DNA from: Igneacidithiobacillus copahuensis
GTDB lineage: Bacteria > Pseudomonadota > Gammaproteobacteria > Acidithiobacillales > Acidithiobacillaceae
Direction of reading: 5' to 3'
Assembly: GCF_018854015.1 (NCBI RefSeq)
Contig: NZ_JAAXYO010000044.1
Coordinates: forward strand, 1 to 41,589
Length of the DNA: 41,589 bases
Positions 25,732 to 33,987 of this stretch are shown here, in pieces. Within the stretch, counting starts at the first letter, position 1. Every line of letters begins with the position of its first letter. A program made the position numbers and the translations under genes. The notes below the pieces were generated by a model that was given only the letters and a program-made list of their open reading frames with translations, did no database searches and was not told the DNA's origin.

Positions 25732-26298
25732 TCAGGCGCGCGGCAGGGTAACGCCGTGCTGGCCTTGATACTTGCCCTTGCGGTCGGCGTAGGAGACCTC
25801 GCAGACTTCATCCGACTCGAAGAAAAGCACCTGCGCCACCCCTTCATTGGCATAGATTTTGGCCGGTAAGGGGGTGGTGTTGGAAAACTCCAGGGTCACG
25901 TAACCCTCCCATTCCGGCTCGAAAGGCGTCACATTGACGATAATACCACAGCGGGCATAGGTGGATTTGCCCAGGCAGATGGTGAGCACATTGCGCGGGA
26001 TACGAAAATATTCCACCGTGCGTGCCAAGGCAAAGGAATTAGGGGGGATGACGCAGGTGTCACCAGTAAACTCCACAAAGGAATCTTCGCTGAAGTTTTT
26101 GGGGTCGACAATGGCACTGCGCACGTTGGTGAAGACCTTGAATTCGCCCGCACAGCGGATGTCGTAGCCGTAGGAAGACAGCCCGTAGGAGATGATCGGC
26201 TGCCCTTCGAGCTGACGTACCTGCTGCGCCGCGAAGGGTTCGATCATGCCTTGCTCTTCGGCCATTTGCCGGATCCAGCGGTCGGACTTGATGGCCAT
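25732..26298 (-). CDS. dcd: dCTP deaminase
   Basis: 188 aa. MAIKSDRWIRQMAEEQGMI, LSSYGYDIRCAGEFKVF, TCVIPPNSFALARTVEYF, PFEPEWEGYVTLEFSNTTPLPAKIYANEGVAQVLFFESDE are diagnostic for Dcd. It deaminates dCTP to dUTP, which Dut (on the plus strand nearby) converts to dUMP. It is last in the long minus-strand series that begins at hrcA, 11 nt after apbC. An 18-bp convergent gap separates it from yqhA and contains no clear terminator. Confidence 0.96.
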   Translation of the reverse strand: MAIKSDRWIRQMAEEQGMIEPFAAQQVRQLEGQPIISYGLSSYGYDIRCAGEFKVFTNVRSAIVDPKNFSEDSFVEFTGDTCVIPPNSFALARTVEYFRIPRNVLTICLGKSTYARCGIIVNVTPFEPEWEGYVTLEFSNTTPLPAKIYANEGVAQVLFFESDEVCEVSYADRKGKYQGQHGVTLPRA

Positions 26299-26309
26299 GC
26301 ACGGCTCTC

Positions 26310-27386
26310 CTAGCGGTTTTCGATGACGATTTTCGGGAATTTATGGCTGTGGTCCACCGCCTGCAAGGCGATGCGGCCTGCTACATGGCGCGCCAGCTCC
26401 CGGTAGATCTTCGCCAAGGGGGAATCGGGAGCCCCTACCACCGTCGGCGCCCCGCTATCGGCTTCGTTGCGGATGCTGCGATCGAGCGGCACGGCACCGA
26501 GGAATTCCACGCCATACTGCTCTGCCATTGCGGCGCCACCGCCATGACCAAAGATGTCGTCTTCGTTGCCGCACTTCGGGCAGATGTAGAAACTCATATT
26601 CTCGATGACGCCGAGAATGGGCACGCCCACTTTCTCGAACATCTTCAGTCCCTTACGCGCATCGAGGAGAGCAATATCCTGCGGCGTGGTGACGATGACC
26701 GCACCGGATACCGGCACCTTTTGCGCCAGGGTCAGTTGAGTGTCACCGGTGCCGGGCGGCAGATCGATGACCAGATAATCCAGTTCCCCCCAGCGCGTAT
26801 CCGACAGCAGCTGCTCCAGGGCCTGCATCACCATGGGACCACGCCAGACCATGGGAGTCTCCTCGTCGATGAGGAAACCGATGGACATGGCCTTGATGCC
26901 ATGCCCTTCCATGGGCTCCATTTTCTTGCCGTCTTTACTGGTCGGCTTGCCCTCGATGCCGAGCATGCGCGGCTGACTGGGGCCGTAGATATCGGCATCG
27001 AGGATCCCTACCAGCGCACCTTCCTGCGCGAGCGCGAGGGCCAGATTCACAGCCGTAGTGGACTTGCCAACGCCGCCCTTGCCCGAGGCGACGGCGATGA
27101 TATTCTTGATGCCGTCCAGCAATTTGACGCCGCGTTGTGCCTGATGGGTACGGATATTCTGGCTAATCTCGATCTCTGGCCGGATGCCGGTAAGCTTCTG
27201 CACCGCAGCGACGACCTCCTCGCTCAGCTTACTCGTCACACCTTGCGCCGGGTAAGGCAGTTCGAGCCGAAGCCTCTGCCCCTCCACGCTTTTCAACACA
27301 CCCGCGCTGGCCAGATCCTTGCCGAGATACGGATCCTGAATGCTCGCCAGCGCCTGCTCTACCTGCTGCTTCTGTAACTCTGCCAT
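26310..27386 (-). CDS. apbC: Iron-sulfur cluster carrier protein ApbC/Mrp
   Basis: 358 aa. An N-terminal DUF59/MIP18-like domain (about 1-85) is followed by a ParA/MinD-type NTPase. The deviant Walker A ASGKGGVGKST is at about 100-110; later LDADIYGPSQPRML and DYLVIDLPPGTGDTQLTL. The Fe-S ligand pair is CPKC at Cys269/Cys272. It delivers [4Fe-4S] clusters to apo-proteins. ATG 27386 is chosen because the longer frame upstream is the ABM gene read out of frame. It sits 28 nt after the ABM-domain gene. Confidence 0.96.
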   Translation of the reverse strand: MAELQKQQVEQALASIQDPYLGKDLASAGVLKSVEGQRLRLELPYPAQGVTSKLSEEVVAAVQKLTGIRPEIEISQNIRTHQAQRGVKLLDGIKNIIAVASGKGGVGKSTTAVNLALALAQEGALVGILDADIYGPSQPRMLGIEGKPTSKDGKKMEPMEGHGIKAMSIGFLIDEETPMVWRGPMVMQALEQLLSDTRWGELDYLVIDLPPGTGDTQLTLAQKVPVSGAVIVTTPQDIALLDARKGLKMFEKVGVPILGVIENMSFYICPKCGNEDDIFGHGGGAAMAEQYGVEFLGAVPLDRSIRNEADSGAPTVVGAPDSPLAKIYRELARHVAGRIALQAVDHSHKFPKIVIENR

Positions 27387-27414
27387 GAGCAAAACCCTTC
27401 TCCGTCGTCCGGAA

Positions 27415-27720
27415 TCAACCGGCAGAAATGATGACCTCGTGCTGTTCCAGTCCGCCGCCCTCACCAAAGGCCTCTTTGGGCAGGGGATTCTTGTGCGCCG
27501 CCTTGAAGTCGTCGCTGCGCAGCCAAGCCTCGAATGCAGCTTTGTCCTGCCAATGGGTGAGCACGATGTACATGCCATCTTCGGCGACCGGACGCAGGAT
27601 CTCCATGCGCACAAATCCTGGCTGTTTTTCTACCTCACCGGCGCGCCGGCGGAAGCGTTCCTCAAACTCCTGATGGAATTCTGGCTTGACCGGTACCCGG
27701 TTGGCCACTACGTATTGCAT
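27415..27720 (-). CDS. ABM-domain (antibiotic biosynthesis monooxygenase-like) protein
   Basis: 101 aa ferredoxin-like fold protein: MQYVVANRVPVKPEFHQEFEERF, PGFVRMEIL, MYIVLTHWQDKAAFEAWLRSDDFKAAH. This is the ABM/DUF4188-like dimeric alpha-beta barrel pattern shared by small monooxygenases and the IsdG/HmoB haem-degrading proteins. The substrate cannot be assigned. A WLRSDDFKAAHK stretch resembles HmoB-type proteins. It lies between dapB and apbC on the same strand with gaps of about 30 nt. Confidence 0.85.
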   Translation of the reverse strand: MQYVVANRVPVKPEFHQEFEERFRRRAGEVEKQPGFVRMEILRPVAEDGMYIVLTHWQDKAAFEAWLRSDDFKAAHKNPLPKEAFGEGGGLEQHEVIISAG

Positions 27721-27750
27721 GGTTGCCTCCAGAAGATGTTGCAGATATTC

Positions 27751-28575
27751 CTATTCTACGGCAGGCGTGCGGCGCAGACCAAGAACATCCTGCATATCGT
27801 AGAGTCCGGCTGGCCGACCCTGTAGCCACCGCACCGCGCGCAAGGCCCCTTCGGCAAAATTGCGGCGACTGCTGGCCCGATGGGTGAGCTCCAGACGCTC
27901 TCCAGCACCCGCCAGCCATACGCTGTGCTCACCGACCACATCAGCGGCACGCAGGGTAGCGAAGCCAATGCTGCCCTTGCCCCGCAACCCGTCGCTGCCG
28001 TTGCGATCCCAGCAGGCCACCGCATCGAGCTCGACCTTGCGCCCCGCCGCCGCCGCACGCCCCAAGGCCAGGGCAGTCCCCGATGGGGCATCGCGTTTCT
28101 GATTATGGTGCGCCTCGATGATCTCGATGTCATAGTCCTCACCGAGGGTCGCGACCACTTGCGGCAACAGTGCCAGCAGGACATTGATCCCAACACTCAT
28201 GTTGGCGGCAGCGACAAGCGGAATACGAGTACTGAGTTCCTGCAACTCTTTTTGTTGATCGGCGCTGAACCCTGTGCTGCCCAGTACCACCGGCACCTGC
28301 GCCTGGGCGGCGGCACGCAGGTGACAAAGGGCGGCATCCGCCGGGCTGAAGTCGACGAGTATATCCGCCTGGGCGAGGGCCTCCGCGATTGGAGCGGTCA
28401 GGGGAACGCCCAGCTCGGCAACCCCCGCCAGTCGACCGATATCCTCACCAAGATTTTCCGCCCCAGGTCGCCCCAGTGCGGCAACCAGTTGCAGATCAGG
28501 CTGCTCACTCAGGGCCGCGACGATGGCTCTGCCCATCTTACCGGCCGCTGCTGCCAATGCCAGGCGAATCGTCAT
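27751..28575 (-). CDS. dapB: 4-hydroxy-tetrahydrodipicolinate reductase DapB
   Basis: 274 aa. An NADPH-binding loop AAAGKMGRAIVAAL is near the N-terminus. The catalytic segment IEAHHNQKRDAPSGTALAL and the closing FAEGALRAVRWLQGRPAGLYDMQDVLGL are family signatures. It works in lysine and diaminopimelate synthesis. ATG 28575 lies one nt after the dnaJ stop, so it must be translated from the heat-shock operon transcript. The longer frame upstream is a dnaJ shadow. Confidence 0.96.
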   Translation of the reverse strand: MTIRLALAAAAGKMGRAIVAALSEQPDLQLVAALGRPGAENLGEDIGRLAGVAELGVPLTAPIAEALAQADILVDFSPADAALCHLRAAAQAQVPVVLGSTGFSADQQKELQELSTRIPLVAAANMSVGINVLLALLPQVVATLGEDYDIEIIEAHHNQKRDAPSGTALALGRAAAAGRKVELDAVACWDRNGSDGLRGKGSIGFATLRAADVVGEHSVWLAGAGERLELTHRASSRRNFAEGALRAVRWLQGRPAGLYDMQDVLGLRRTPAVE

Positions 28576-28576
28576 C

Positions 28577-29710
28577 TCAGATCCCCATGCGTTCAAAAAA
28601 GTCTTTGGCCTTGGCCCACCAGCTCTCCTGCTGCGGATGCTGGGCGAGCTCCCCGGTTTCTGCGGCGAACTCCTGCAAAAGTTCACGTTGCCGCTCGCTG
28701 AGTTTGACCGGCACTTCCACCTGCACACGACAATGCAGATCGCCCGCCATCCGGCTGCGTACCCCCTGGATTCCCTTGCCGCGCAGCAAAAAGACCTTGC
28801 CTGACTGGGTGCCAGCCGGGATTTGGATCTTAGCGCGACCACTCAAGGTAGGTACCTCGAGCTCACCACCCAAAGCCAAGGTAGTGAAACTGACCGGTAC
28901 AGCACAGTGGAGATCATCGCCGTCGCGCTCAAAGAGACTGTGGGGCCGCACCTGGATCTCGATGTAGAGATCACCTGGGGCAGCACCCCGCTCGCCCGCT
29001 TCCCCCTCGCCGGTCAGACGAATGCGGTCGCCGGTATCGACTCCGACCGGGATTTTGACCTCCACCTGCCGGTTTTTCTTGACGCGTCCCTGACCTTTAC
29101 AGGATTTGCAGGGATTTTTGACTACCTTGCCGCTACCGCCGCAGGCGGGACAGGGACGCGTGACCGAGAAGAAACCCTGCGCCATACGCACTTGTCCATG
29201 CCCACCGCAAGTCCGGCAGTCCTCGACTTCACTGCCAGGCTCCGCGCCCGAGCCATGACAGGCCTCGCACATCACCGAGCTGGGGATGTCGAGCTCCACG
29301 GTCTTTCCCGACGCAGCCTCCTCGAGAGTCAGGTCCAAGCGATAGCGCAGGTCACTGCCACGGCCCGGATCCTGCTGAAAACCAAAGCCGCCACGGGTGA
29401 ACTGCTCGAAGATATCACCAAAGATATCGCCAAACCCGCCAGCGCCAGAAAAGCCTCCGAATCCCGCGCCTCCCCCGGCCCCGCCCTGCACACCAGCATG
29501 ACCAAACTGATCATAGGCACGGCGTTTTTGGGGATCGGAAAGGATTTCGTAGGCCTCGCTGATCTCCTTGAATCGTTCTTCCGCCGATTGATCGTCGGGG
29601 TTGCGGTCAGGGTGATAGCGCATGGCCAGACGACGATAGGATTTTTTCAGCTCGCCATCGTCCACCGTGCGGCTGACTTCCAGCACTTCGTAGTAATCGC
29701 GTTTGCTCAT
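28577..29710 (-). CDS. dnaJ: Chaperone DnaJ
   Basis: 377 aa type I J-protein. J domain with YYEVLEVSRTVDDGELKKSYRRLAMRYHPDRNP (HPD present), then a Gly/Phe-rich region (GGAGGGAGFGGFSGAGGFGD), four CxxCxGxG-type zinc repeats (CEACHGSG, CRTCGGHG, CPACGGSG, CKSCKGQG) and the C-terminal substrate domains. Co-chaperone of DnaK. MSKRDYYE at 29710 is chosen over the upstream ATG at 29719, which sits on the Shine-Dalgarno. A strong hairpin lies in the gap to dnaK. Confidence 0.98.
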   Translation of the reverse strand: MSKRDYYEVLEVSRTVDDGELKKSYRRLAMRYHPDRNPDDQSAEERFKEISEAYEILSDPQKRRAYDQFGHAGVQGGAGGGAGFGGFSGAGGFGDIFGDIFEQFTRGGFGFQQDPGRGSDLRYRLDLTLEEAASGKTVELDIPSSVMCEACHGSGAEPGSEVEDCRTCGGHGQVRMAQGFFSVTRPCPACGGSGKVVKNPCKSCKGQGRVKKNRQVEVKIPVGVDTGDRIRLTGEGEAGERGAAPGDLYIEIQVRPHSLFERDGDDLHCAVPVSFTTLALGGELEVPTLSGRAKIQIPAGTQSGKVFLLRGKGIQGVRSRMAGDLHCRVQVEVPVKLSERQRELLQEFAAETGELAQHPQQESWWAKAKDFFERMGI

Positions 29711-29734
29711 CGCTTCCATTTCCAGAAACAGGCA

Positions 29735-29758
29735 AGGGCAGGGATAGCTCCCTGCCCT
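29735..29758 (-). repeat. Strong intercistronic hairpin between dnaK and dnaJ
   Basis: The 10-bp perfect stem AGGGCAGGGA / TCCCTGCCCT with the 4-nt loop TAGC sits in the 66-nt gap. There is no U-run after it on the minus strand, so it is not a full terminator. It could reduce read-through or stabilise the dnaK message, keeping DnaJ below DnaK. Confidence 0.7.
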
Positions 29759-29776
29759 GCTACAGTGATCGCCGCC

Positions 29777-31687
29777 TTACTTCTTGTCGACTTCCTCGAA
29801 CTCGGCCTCAACCACGTCATCGTCCTTGGCATGACTGCTGCCGCTGCCAGCCGCGTCGGCCGGACCGGCCTGTCCAGCCGGAGCAGCGTGCTGCAGGAGC
29901 TCGGACATCGCCGCCATGAGGGTCGCGACGGCGCCCTTGATGGCCTCGGGGTCTTCCCCCTTGGCCGCCTCTTCGACAGCGCTGACGGCGCCCTCGACCT
30001 TGCTGCGCACCTCCGCCGGGGCGGAGCCATGCTCAGCAAGGGCCTTGCGTGCCCCATGCACACTGCCATCCGCCTCATTCCGCGCCTCGATCAGGGCACG
30101 CGCCTTCTTGTCGTCGGCGGCATTGGCCTCGGCTTCCCGGATCATGCGCTGAATCTCTGCCTCAGACAGACCGGAGCTGGCCGTGATCTTGATCGACTGC
30201 TCCTTGTTCGTCTCCTTGTCTTTGGCCGATACATGCAGGATACCGTTGGCGTCGATATCGAAGGTGACTTCGACTTGCGGCATGCCGCGTGGCGCCGGGC
30301 GGATATCGGTAAGATCGAAGCGCGCCAGCGATTTGTTGTCTCGCGCCAGCTCACGCTCGCCCTGCAGGACATGCACCGTGACTGCCGACTGGTTGTCCTC
30401 GGCGGTCGAGAAGACCTGCGATTTCCGGGTGGGAATGGTGGTGTTCTTCTCAATGAGCTTGGTCATCACCCCACCCAGGGTCTCGATACCCAAAGAGAGG
30501 GGGGTAACGTCCATCAACAAAACGTCTTTCTTGTCGCCGGACAGCACGGCACCCTGCACGGCGGCGCCAATTGCCACGGCTTCATCGGGATTCACGTCCT
30601 TGCGCGGCTCCTTGGCGAAGAAGTCCTTGACCTTCTCCTGCACCTTGGGCATACGCGTCTGGCCACCCACCAGAATCACGTCGGAAATCTGGCTGCTGGA
30701 AAGGTCGGCGTCCTTCATCGCCACCTTGCAGGGCGTCATGCTGCGGTCGATCAGATCTTCCACCAAAGACTCCAGTTTCGCCCGGGTCAGCTTCATGTTG
30801 AGATGCTTGGGGCCAGACTGGTCGGCGGTAATGAAGGGCAGATTGACGTCTGTCTGGGCCGACGAAGACAGCTCGATCTTCGCCTTTTCGGCCGCCTCCT
30901 TCAGGCGCTGCATGGCCAAGCGGTCACTGCGCAGGTCAATCCCTGCCTCCGCCTTGAAGGAGTCCGCCAGGTAGTTGATGACGCGATTATCGAAATCACC
31001 ACCGCCCAGGAAAGTGTCACCGTTGGTGGAAAGCACTTCGAACTGGTGTTCCCCGTCCATCTCGGCAATCTCGATGATGGAGATGTCGAAGGTACCACCA
31101 CCCAGGTCATAGACTGCGACCTTGCTGTCGCCGGGATTTTTATCTTCGCCGAAGGCCAGCGCCGCCGCCGTGGGCTCGTTGATGATGCGTTTGACTTCGA
31201 GACCGGCGATGCGTCCGGCGTCCTTGGTGGCTTGGCGCTGGGCATCATTGAAATACGCAGGTACGGTGATGACTGCCTCGGACACCGTCTCGCCCAGATA
31301 ATCCTCGGCAGTCTTTTTCATCTTCTGCAGGATATACGCCGAGATCTGCTGTGGGGAGTAGCTCTTACCCCGCGCCTCTACCCAGGCATCGCCATTGTCG
31401 GATTTGACGATCTTGTAGGGGACATGCTTCATGTCCTTCTGTACCTCGGCGTCGTCAAACTTGCGGCCAATCAGACGCTTGACTTCATAGACGGTGTTTT
31501 CCGGGTTGGTGACCGCCTGGCGCTTGGCAGACTCGCCCACCAGGACTTCGCCATCTTCACTGAAGGCCACGATGGAAGGCGTCGTGCGCTTTCCTTCACT
31601 GTTTTCAATCACCTTCACCTTGTCGCCTTCCATGACGGCAACGCAGGAATTGGTGGTTCCCAAATCGATTCCAATAACTTTTGCCAT
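29777..31687 (-). CDS. dnaK: Chaperone DnaK (Hsp70)
   Basis: 636 aa, full length. N-terminal KVIGIDLGTTNSCVAVMEG, VYDLGGGTFDISIIEI and SKVAVYDLGGGT, ATPase motifs EPTAAALAFG and VILVGGQTRMPKVQ, linker VLLMDVTPLSLGIET, and an acidic C-terminus ending DDDVVEAEFEEVDKK. ATP-dependent foldase working with DnaJ and GrpE. GAGGAG is present upstream of the ATG. A very long open frame on the opposite strand is a composition artefact, not a gene. Confidence 0.99.
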   Translation of the reverse strand: MAKVIGIDLGTTNSCVAVMEGDKVKVIENSEGKRTTPSIVAFSEDGEVLVGESAKRQAVTNPENTVYEVKRLIGRKFDDAEVQKDMKHVPYKIVKSDNGDAWVEARGKSYSPQQISAYILQKMKKTAEDYLGETVSEAVITVPAYFNDAQRQATKDAGRIAGLEVKRIINEPTAAALAFGEDKNPGDSKVAVYDLGGGTFDISIIEIAEMDGEHQFEVLSTNGDTFLGGGDFDNRVINYLADSFKAEAGIDLRSDRLAMQRLKEAAEKAKIELSSSAQTDVNLPFITADQSGPKHLNMKLTRAKLESLVEDLIDRSMTPCKVAMKDADLSSSQISDVILVGGQTRMPKVQEKVKDFFAKEPRKDVNPDEAVAIGAAVQGAVLSGDKKDVLLMDVTPLSLGIETLGGVMTKLIEKNTTIPTRKSQVFSTAEDNQSAVTVHVLQGERELARDNKSLARFDLTDIRPAPRGMPQVEVTFDIDANGILHVSAKDKETNKEQSIKITASSGLSEAEIQRMIREAEANAADDKKARALIEARNEADGSVHGARKALAEHGSAPAEVRSKVEGAVSAVEEAAKGEDPEAIKGAVATLMAAMSELLQHAAPAGQAGPADAAGSGSSHAKDDDVVEAEFEEVDKK

Positions 31688-31728
31688 TCTGTAATCTCCT
31701 CAAAATTTCTGTGCGTTGCCCGCTACCC

Positions 31729-32250
31729 TTACTGCGCCGTGGCCGCCTTGGAGACCGAAACCATGCTCGGTCGCAGCAAACGGTCGTGAATCAAATATCC
31801 TTTCTGGTGTGTCGCCAAAATTCGGTTGGGCTCGCCCGGATCCTCCACCATCGCTATCGCCTGATGCAGGTTGGGGTCAAAGCGACCGTTTTCAACCTCC
31901 ACCGGTCGCACGCCGGCACTGCCCAGCGCGCCGACCAGCAGTTGCAGGGTGTTTTCGATACCCTGACGAAACTGTCGCATGGCCTCGTCCTCGCCAGTAG
32001 ACGCTGTCAGGGCCATTTCCAGACTGTCGACCACGGGCAGGAGCTCCTTGGCAAAGCGCTCGACGGCATAATTGCGCGCATCCTGCATCTGCTTTTCGGT
32101 ACGCTTGCGCAGATTCTCCATGTCCGCCAGGGAACGAAGATACTCATTACGGAATTTATCCGCCTCTGCCTGCCAGTCGGTTTCTGGTACCGCTCCACTC
32201 TCTGTAGTTGCTGTTTCAGTGGCCTGCGGATCCTGTTCGGTTTCACTCAT
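31729..32250 (-). CDS. grpE: Nucleotide exchange factor GrpE
   Basis: 173 aa. A disordered acidic N-terminus (SETEQDPQATETATTES) is followed by the long coiled-coil helix (ADKFRNEYLRSLADMENLRKRTEKQMQDARNYAVERFAKELLPVVDSLEMAL) and the beta domain with VENGRFDPNLHQAIAMVEDP and VLQKGYLIHDRLLRPSMV-like end. It releases ADP from DnaK. ATG at 32250 has GGAGGAAAG upstream. A modest hairpin (32276-32295, arms ACCCGC/GCGGGT) lies between hrcA and this gene. Confidence 0.97.
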   Translation of the reverse strand: MSETEQDPQATETATTESGAVPETDWQAEADKFRNEYLRSLADMENLRKRTEKQMQDARNYAVERFAKELLPVVDSLEMALTASTGEDEAMRQFRQGIENTLQLLVGALGSAGVRPVEVENGRFDPNLHQAIAMVEDPGEPNRILATHQKGYLIHDRLLRPSMVSVSKAATAQ

Positions 32251-32306
32251 AGGGTACTTTCCTCCAGCGTTGTCCACCCGCTACATGGGGCGGGTACCAG
32301 CCCATT

Positions 32307-33341
32307 TCAAGAGGGAAATCGCTCACTATGCGACAGGGCCTGTCCAAGAAGGCGCGCGGCACCATCCACCAAGGGGATGATCTCCTGATAGGGCATGCGC
32401 ATGGGACCCAATACCCCAATCACACCGACAGGATCTCCGTCGATGTGATATGGCGCAGAAATGAGGGTAAATTCACTCAGCGGTGCCAGACCCGACTCAC
32501 CACCGATAAAAAGGCGAACATCGCTACCGCGCACGCTACGGTCGAGGAGCATGACCAACTCGCGCTTCTGCCGTACCACGGATAGCAGTTCGCGCAGGCG
32601 CTCACTACCAGCAAAATCAGGCAGATCGAGAAGTTGAAGCTCCCCTTCGATGAGCATCCGCTCCTGATCGGCGGCCAACATCTCCTTCCCCAGCTCCATG
32701 GCATTGCGCAGAATCTGGTCCATTTCGGCACGCGACTGGCGCAGATCGTCGTCAAGCAAGGAGATCACCTCCTGCAGCGGACGACCACCATAACTGGCGT
32801 TGAAACGATTGGCAGCCTGTGTCAGGGCTGCAGCACTCAAGGATTCATTCAAGCGAACAAGACGATTCTCGACTTCGCCCTTGTCGGTAACAAAGATAGC
32901 CAATACCTCGCGCTCACGCAGGCTGATGAAATCGACGTGACGCAGGGTCTGCGTTGCGCGCCGCGGTACGCGGATGAAGCCCACCATACGCGTCATTTCC
33001 GACAGGGCCTCGGTGGCGGCGTGCAAGACCTCTTCTGCATCCGGCACGCGCGCGCCGATGCGCTGCAGAAGCACTCGCTTCGCTGCGCCAGAAAACGGGC
33101 TCACATGGATAAGGGAATCGACAAAGAAGCGGTAACCACTGGAAGTAGGGACGCGGCCCGCCGAAGTATGCGGTGAAATGACATACCCTTCCTCTTCGAG
33201 ATCGGCGATGACATTGCGCACGGTCGCTGGGCTGATCGCCAGACCCGCATCACGAGCCAGCTGGCGGCTGCCGACTGGCTGGCCACTGCTGATATGCTGC
33301 TCGATGAGCGACTTCAATAGGTGACGGGCACGCGCATCCAT
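32307..33341 (-). CDS. hrcA: Heat-inducible transcription repressor HrcA
   Basis: 344 aa. The N-terminal winged helix reads LLKSLIEQHISSGQPVGSRQLARDAGLAISPATVRNVIADLEEEGYV, then the HTSAGRVPTSSGYRFFVDSL signature, and a C-terminal GAF-like dimerisation domain. HrcA binds CIRCE, which lies just upstream, so it is autoregulated and represses the operon at normal temperature with GroEL as corepressor. ATG 33341 has AGGAGA upstream; GTG 33368 is an in-frame alternative. Confidence 0.97.
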   Translation of the reverse strand: MDARARHLLKSLIEQHISSGQPVGSRQLARDAGLAISPATVRNVIADLEEEGYVISPHTSAGRVPTSSGYRFFVDSLIHVSPFSGAAKRVLLQRIGARVPDAEEVLHAATEALSEMTRMVGFIRVPRRATQTLRHVDFISLREREVLAIFVTDKGEVENRLVRLNESLSAAALTQAANRFNASYGGRPLQEVISLLDDDLRQSRAEMDQILRNAMELGKEMLAADQERMLIEGELQLLDLPDFAGSERLRELLSVVRQKRELVMLLDRSVRGSDVRLFIGGESGLAPLSEFTLISAPYHIDGDPVGVIGVLGPMRMPYQEIIPLVDGAARLLGQALSHSERFPS

Positions 33342-33378
33342 CTTGTAAGCTCTCCTGGACACGCCCACTCCGGGCGTC

Positions 33379-33408
33379 TTATTAGCACTCTACCGCAGAG
33401 AGTGCCAA
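33379..33408 (-). promoter_or_regulatory. CIRCE operator overlapping the hrcA promoter
   Basis: TTAGCACTC (33382-33390), nine spacer bases, then GAGTGCCAA (33400-33408). This matches the CIRCE consensus TTAGCACTC-N9-GAGTGCTAA with one mismatch. On the minus strand TTGGCA (33403-33408) and TAATAA (33379-33384) with an 18-bp gap make a promoter that completely overlaps the operator. HrcA bound here would block transcription of the hrcA-grpE-dnaK-dnaJ operon. Confidence 0.93.
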
Positions 33409-33420
33409 GAGACCAGAGAA

Positions 33421-33576
33421 TTACTTGATTTTGTCTTCCCGATAGGCAACGTGCTTGCGCGCCTTAGGATCATATTTTACGAACTGAAGCTTGTCCGGGG
33501 TGTTCTTCTTGTTCTTGGTGGTGGTATAGAAGTGCCCGGTACCCGCGGTGGAAACCAGTTTGATTTTATCACGCAT
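33421..33576 (-). CDS. rpmG: 50S ribosomal protein L33
   Basis: 51 aa, translated by hand from the minus strand: MRDKIKLVSTAGTGHFYTTT then KNKKNTPDKLQFVKYDPKAR and a KHVAYREDKIK end. This is a canonical bacterial L33 of the cysteine-free type, so it does not use zinc. It lies 10 nt after rpmB and 80 nt before hrcA on the same strand, and the CIRCE region separates it from hrcA. Confidence 0.97.
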   Translation of the reverse strand: MRDKIKLVSTAGTGHFYTTTKNKKNTPDKLQFVKYDPKARKHVAYREDKIK

Positions 33577-33586
33577 CGCTCAGCCC

Positions 33587-33823
33587 TCAGATTTTCTCGC
33601 CAGCGGCACGCAGGTCCGCCAGAACGACATCAATGCCCTTCTTGTCGATGGTGCGGATGCCCTGCGTACTGACCCGCAGACGAACCCAGCGATTCTCGCT
33701 CTCGACCCAAAAGCGCTTGTACTGCAGATTCGGCAAAAAGCGCCGACGCGTTTTGTTGTTGGCATGGGAAACATTGTTCCCCGCCATGGGCTTCTTGCCC
33801 GTAACCTTGCAAACTCTGGACAT
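33587..33823 (-). CDS. rpmB: 50S ribosomal protein L28
   Basis: 78 aa: MSRVCKVTGKKPMAGNNVSH, then ANNKTRRRFLPNLQYKRFWV and IDKKGIDVVLADLRAAGEKI, nearly the E. coli L28 pattern. An in-frame ATG at 33832 exists but MSRVC is the conserved start. Part of the large subunit near the 23S rRNA. It is cotranscribed with rpmG. Confidence 0.98.
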   Translation of the reverse strand: MSRVCKVTGKKPMAGNNVSHANNKTRRRFLPNLQYKRFWVESENRWVRLRVSTQGIRTIDKKGIDVVLADLRAAGEKI

Positions 33824-33851
33824 GACTACCATCCCCCACAGAAAAGAGGCG

Positions 33852-33861
33852 CTTTATACCA
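33852..33861 (-). promoter_or_regulatory. Extended -10 promoter for rpmB-rpmG
   Basis: On the minus strand TGGTATAAAG has the extended -10 form TGnTATAAA about 30 bp before the rpmB start. No good -35 is visible at 16-18 bp. The surrounding 33833-33987 gap between rpmB and the permease gene contains no gene. Confidence 0.45.
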
Positions 33862-33987
33862 TAATTCCACGGGGGAATGCCAGCACGAACAGCGCCGGTG
33901 AATACCGGGGCGGCGACCAGCGTGGCGCGTGGGCCGCCTCGGCAGAGAACATCCCCGCACCGCAGAGACCCGCCCATGCTCCGCCAA

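Noticed and set aside
28823..31789. 988-codon open frame on the plus strand
   Set aside because: It runs antisense to dnaJ and dnaK. Long antisense frames opposite Hsp70 genes are a known composition artefact. It has no plausible domain.
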